Source: Anaerolineaceae bacterium
GTDB taxonomy: Bacteria; Chloroflexota; Anaerolineae; Anaerolineales; Anaerolineaceae
Assembly: GCA_003542325.1 (NCBI GenBank)
Contig: DPKV01000244.1
Location: 736 to 18,056, forward strand
Direction: 5' to 3'
Length of the DNA: 17,321 bases
Position numbers and translations under genes: made by a program. Positions 13,885-17,321 of this stretch are shown here, one piece after another; position 1 is the stretch's first letter, and each line of letters opens with the position of its first letter. A model generated the notes under the pieces. It saw only the letters and a list, made by a program, of their open reading frames with translations. It was not told the DNA's origin and searched no databases.

Positions 13885-15699
13885 GTGTCTACTAATCCAT
13901 ACTACGATCTTGACCTGAAAAAAACCATATCCAAAAACAAATTGGTGGGCCTTTGGCGTTTGATGAAAGGCTACCAGTGGATGTATTTGGGCGCTATTGC
14001 CGCGCTGGCTGTTGCGACTGTCGCCCGGACTGGGATCTATCTGGTCCTCCGCCGCTTTATTGATAATGTCATTCTGGCAGGAAATTTCGGCACAGAAATG
14101 ATCTTCGTCGTCCTCAGCTTTATCGGGTATTCACTGCTCCAGGGCAGTTTCACCTTCTTATCCGGTTGGCTGGCATCAAAAACATCTGAAAGCGTAACCC
14201 GCCGGCTGCGAAATTACGTATTCGACCATCTCCAAAGGCTGCCGTATTCGTACCATGCGGAAGCGCAAACAGGTGATTTGATCTCCCGCTCAACCTCCGA
14301 TGTAGATGCCATCAACCGGTTCTTCAGTGAGCAGGCCATCGGAATCGGGCGCATCCTGTTGATGTTCATTGTCAACATCATCGCATTGCTGCAATTGAAC
14401 ACGAAATTAGCCCTGATCTCAATCATTGCCATTCCAGCGATCATTGCTGTTTCCATCTTCTTTTTCAGCAAGGTTTCCAAAGCCTATGAAAAATATCAGG
14501 ATCAGGAAGCAACTTTATCCAGCCGTTTACAGGAAAACCTGACCGGTGTCCGGGTCGTCAAGGCCTTTGTCCGGCAGGGCTATGAAAGTTATAAATTCGA
14601 CCGTGAAAATTGGGAGAAATTCCGCCTTGGCAAACAGCTCCTGACGATCCATTCCACTTTCTGGCCGATCTCGGATATCATCTGTGGTCTCCAAATGCTG
14701 GGGTCCTTCTTCGCCGGTGCTATGATGGCCGTGAACGGCGAGATCAGCGTTGGCACATATATCGCATTCACGGCTCTTGTTGTCTGGATCATCTGGCCGA
14801 TGCGCGGGCTGGGGCGGTTGATCGTCCAAACCTCGACAGGTATGGTCTCCTATAAACGCGTTGCTCACATCCTGGAGCAGGACCGCGAACCCCTTTTGGA
14901 AGGGTCATATACCCCAGATGGTGATGTCCAGGGTGAATTGATCTTCAACCATGTTTTCTTCGAATACGAAAAGGATAACCCGGTTCTGGAAGATATTTCC
15001 TTCGAGTGTAAACCCGGGAACGTGATCGCCTTGTTAGGTTCAACAGGGTCCGGAAAAACCTCACTGGTGAACCTCCTCCCCCGGTTTTACGACCCCACCC
15101 AGGGGATAATCACCCTCGACGGCGTGGATATCACAGATTATCCGCGGAAATACCTGCGGTCACAGATCGGGATCGTTGAACAGGAACCCTTCCTGTTTTC
15201 ACGCTCGATCAAAGAGAACATCACCTATGGCGTCCACCGCGAGGTCTCGGACGAAGAGGTTATCCAGGCGGCCAGGTTTGCCGCAATCCATGACGTCATT
15301 GAGGAGTTCCCAAAGGGCTATGACACCCTGGTTGGCGAACGGGGTGTGACCCTCTCGGGCGGCCAGAAACAAAGGGTTGCCATTGCCCGTGCGCTGCTCA
15401 AGAACCCGCGCATCCTGATCCTGGATGATTCGACCTCCAGTGTCGACACAGAGACTGAAGCTCAAATCCGTGGCGCGCTTGACCACCTGATGACAGATCG
15501 GACAACGTTCATTATCGCCCATCGGATTCAGAGCGTCATGAAAGCCGACCTGATCCTGGTCTTTGACAAGGGCAAGATCATCCAACAAGGCACCCATGAC
15601 AGTCTGGTCAAGGCTGATGGAATGTACCGTGAAATCTTTTACATCCAAACAAGAATTGAAGTTGAACTAGAAAAGGAAATCGCCAGTGTCAACTTATAA
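13885..15699 (+). CDS. ABC exporter half-transporter with degenerate Walker B (subunit 1 of a heterodimer)
   Basis: From the GTG start the protein is 604 residues: an N-terminal type IV (ABCB-like) membrane domain with about six hydrophobic helices (about 35-310), then a nucleotide-binding domain. Motifs are Walker A GSTGSGKT (385-392), a Q-loop in VEQEPFLFS, the signature LSGGQ (490-494), Walker B ILILDDSTSS with D515 where the catalytic glutamate normally lies, and the H-loop H546. The Asp substitution is typical of one partner in heterodimeric exporters such as TM287/288 and BmrCD. A longer frame to 13798 exists, but the extra 29 residues lack a ribosome-binding site and family resemblance. 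It overlaps the next gene by 14 bases. It likely exports a lipophilic compound or drug; the substrate is unknown. Confidence 0.85.
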   Translation: MSTNPYYDLDLKKTISKNKLVGLWRLMKGYQWMYLGAIAALAVATVARTGIYLVLRRFIDNVILAGNFGTEMIFVVLSFIGYSLLQGSFTFLSGWLASKTSESVTRRLRNYVFDHLQRLPYSYHAEAQTGDLISRSTSDVDAINRFFSEQAIGIGRILLMFIVNIIALLQLNTKLALISIIAIPAIIAVSIFFFSKVSKAYEKYQDQEATLSSRLQENLTGVRVVKAFVRQGYESYKFDRENWEKFRLGKQLLTIHSTFWPISDIICGLQMLGSFFAGAMMAVNGEISVGTYIAFTALVVWIIWPMRGLGRLIVQTSTGMVSYKRVAHILEQDREPLLEGSYTPDGDVQGELIFNHVFFEYEKDNPVLEDISFECKPGNVIALLGSTGSGKTSLVNLLPRFYDPTQGIITLDGVDITDYPRKYLRSQIGIVEQEPFLFSRSIKENITYGVHREVSDEEVIQAARFAAIHDVIEEFPKGYDTLVGERGVTLSGGQKQRVAIARALLKNPRILILDDSTSSVDTETEAQIRGALDHLMTDRTTFIIAHRIQSVMKADLILVFDKGKIIQQGTHDSLVKADGMYREIFYIQTRIEVELEKEIASVNL

Positions 15700-17321
15700 C
15701 GAATTAGACGAAAAAGATTATGGAAAACTGACCGGGAAGATCTTTTCCCGTCTGCTGGGTCTGCTTAAACCCCACTGGAAAATGGTTCTCGGTTTTTTGG
15801 TATGCATTGCGATTGTGTCAGCAATCGATTCCTACACAACTTTCCTGAGTAAACGGATCATTGACGACGGGATCACCGCAGGAAATCCTGAAGCGATCAT
15901 CCGCACCGTGCTGATCTATGGTTCCGTGATTCTCATCCAGGCTGCCGCAGCCTTTGGCTTTATCTACCTTGTCGGCATTATGGCCGAACGGGTCCGGTAC
16001 GAAATGCGCAAGCAGATGTTCAACCATTTGCAGCAGCTTTCGCTGTCCTATTACAGCCAAACACCTGTCGGATGGATCATGTCCCGGCTGACTTCGGACA
16101 CAGAGCGCCTATCTGACCTCCTCTCCTGGGGCATTCTGGATGTCACCTGGGCGGTCATCAACATCACCACCTCGGCAATATTCATGTTCATCATCAACGC
16201 AAAACTCGCCTTGATTGTGATCGCCATGCTGCCCATCCTGGTTCTGGTAGCTTTCCGCTTCCGTTTGGAAATCCTGAAGTATTATCGGAAATCTCGCAAG
16301 ATGAATTCCCGGATCATTGGGGCGTTCAATGAAGGGATTACCGGCGTGCGTGTGATCAAGGCGCTCTCACGGGAAGAATCCAACCTTGAGGAGTTCGCTG
16401 AAATTACAGATGGGATGTACAAAGCCAGTTTCAAGGCAGCCTGGCTCTCTGCGCTTTTCCTCCCGATTGTCCAGGTTATCAGCGCAATCGGATTGGGGAT
16501 TGTCCTTTGGCAGAGCGGCTTGCAATTCCAGGTGGGCGGGATGACCATCGGCGGGATTCAAGCCTTTGTCTCCTACATTACCTTTATCATGTGGCCCATT
16601 CAGGATATTGCCAGGGTTTATGCCCAAATGCAAAACGCCGTTGCTTCAGCGGAACGAATTTTCAGCCTGATGGATACGGAACCGGATGTCCGGAACCGCA
16701 GAAATACCATCGAAACCGAGACCATCCAGGGCGATATTCGCTTTGAGGACGTCCACTTCCACTATGAAGAAAACGATCCGGTTATCAAAGGCCTGGATTT
16801 CTATGTCAAGCAAGGAGAAATGGTCGCGCTGGTCGGTCCCACAGGCGGTGGTAAAACGACCATCGTCAACCTGCTTTGCCGTTTTTATGAACCTTCAAAA
16901 GGGAAGATTTACCTCAACGGGATGGATTACCTGGACATGAAACTCCAGGATATCCAGTCCCGGATTGGTTTGGTACTGCAAACGCCGCATCTCTTTTCCG
17001 GATCCATTGAAGATAACATCCGTTACGGCAGATTGACCGCGACGGAAGAGGAAATCATTGAGGCTTCCAAACTGGCGGGGGCTCATGAATTCATCCTCAA
17101 GTTTGAGCATGGATACAAACAGGATGTGGGCGAAGGCGGTAATTTGCTATCCGTGGGTCAAAAACAGTTGATCAGCATCGCCCGTGCCATCCTCGCCAAG
17201 CCGGAAATCTTCATCATGGACGAGGCAACAAGCTCTGTGGATACCCTGACCGAAGCCCTGATCCAACAGGGTATGGACCAGCTCATGGCTGGCCGCACAT
17301 CATTTGTCATCGCCCACCGCC
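15686..17321 (+). CDS. ABC exporter half-transporter with catalytic NBD (subunit 2), truncated by window end
   Basis: The gene starts at a GTG (15686; VSTYNELDEKDYG) inside the end of subunit 1, with AAGGAAA upstream, and runs off the window after 545 codons. The membrane domain spans about residues 20-320. The nucleotide-binding domain has Walker A GPTGGGKT (384-391), the Q-loop in LVLQTPHLFS, a signature of LSVGQ (488-492) in place of LSGGQ, a canonical Walker B IFIMDEATSS with catalytic E513, and H-loop H544 in VIAHR at the window edge. Its normal glutamate and altered signature complement subunit 1: the pair should form one working and one degenerate ATP site. The frame shows no interruption; only the last part is missing. 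Confidence 0.85.
   Translation, partial: MSTYNELDEKDYGKLTGKIFSRLLGLLKPHWKMVLGFLVCIAIVSAIDSYTTFLSKRIIDDGITAGNPEAIIRTVLIYGSVILIQAAAAFGFIYLVGIMAERVRYEMRKQMFNHLQQLSLSYYSQTPVGWIMSRLTSDTERLSDLLSWGILDVTWAVINITTSAIFMFIINAKLALIVIAMLPILVLVAFRFRLEILKYYRKSRKMNSRIIGAFNEGITGVRVIKALSREESNLEEFAEITDGMYKASFKAAWLSALFLPIVQVISAIGLGIVLWQSGLQFQVGGMTIGGIQAFVSYITFIMWPIQDIARVYAQMQNAVASAERIFSLMDTEPDVRNRRNTIETETIQGDIRFEDVHFHYEENDPVIKGLDFYVKQGEMVALVGPTGGGKTTIVNLLCRFYEPSKGKIYLNGMDYLDMKLQDIQSRIGLVLQTPHLFSGSIEDNIRYGRLTATEEEIIEASKLAGAHEFILKFEHGYKQDVGEGGNLLSVGQKQLISIARAILAKPEIFIMDEATSSVDTLTEALIQQGMDQLMAGRTSFVIAHR

Noticed and set aside
15199..15648. 149-codon open frame on the minus strand
   Set aside because: It is antisense to the nucleotide-binding domain of the first ABC subunit and has no domain of its own.

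Overview
The window looks like chromosomal DNA of a Chloroflexota bacterium, most likely Anaerolineae or a close relative. This is an inference from style. Two lipoproteins carry a lipobox followed by a Thr/Pro-rich tether. The gene mix is a sphingolipid-type PLP synthase, a LarA-type racemase, a heterodimeric ABC exporter and a GlpD/AGPS-like pair, all with mid-range base composition. No rRNA, tRNA, CRISPR array, phage gene or transposase gene was seen.

Layout. (1) 1-2604: the 3' end of a LamG-like extracellular protein, a strong bidirectional terminator, a leftward serine-palmitoyltransferase-like gene, then a complete lipoprotein whose C-terminal domain is a paralogue of the first protein. 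(2) 2712-3833: a GNAT-fold acyltransferase-like protein. (3) 3834-4200: a gene-free stretch holding nested inverted repeats, probably a small non-autonomous (MITE-like) element inside an AGGTATTAGG-type repeat pair. (4) 4239-9820: a co-directional cluster of a FadR-type acyl-CoA-responsive regulator, an alkylglycerone-phosphate-synthase-like flavoprotein, a GlpD-type glycerol-3-phosphate dehydrogenase and an FGGY kinase, closed by a terminator. (5) 9970-11466: a membrane-anchored M1-family metallopeptidase. (6) 11635-13642: a LarA-type nickel-pincer racemase overlapping an alpha/beta hydrolase. (7) 13885-17321: two overlapping ABC exporter half-transporters, the second cut by the window end.

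How they may work together. Several genes point to membrane-lipid chemistry: an SPT-like enzyme, a GNAT-like acyltransferase, an AGPS-like enzyme, GlpD and a FadR-like acyl-CoA sensor. The most interesting unit is the FadR-AGPS-GlpD-FGGY cluster. Its regulator gene has a near-ideal FadR/GntR palindrome (TGGTATGACCA) lying across its own start codon, directly after a good promoter. This suggests autoregulation and a leaderless transcript. The pathway (ether-lipid synthesis, alkylglycerol breakdown, or oxidation of an unknown polyol) cannot be settled from sequence alone.
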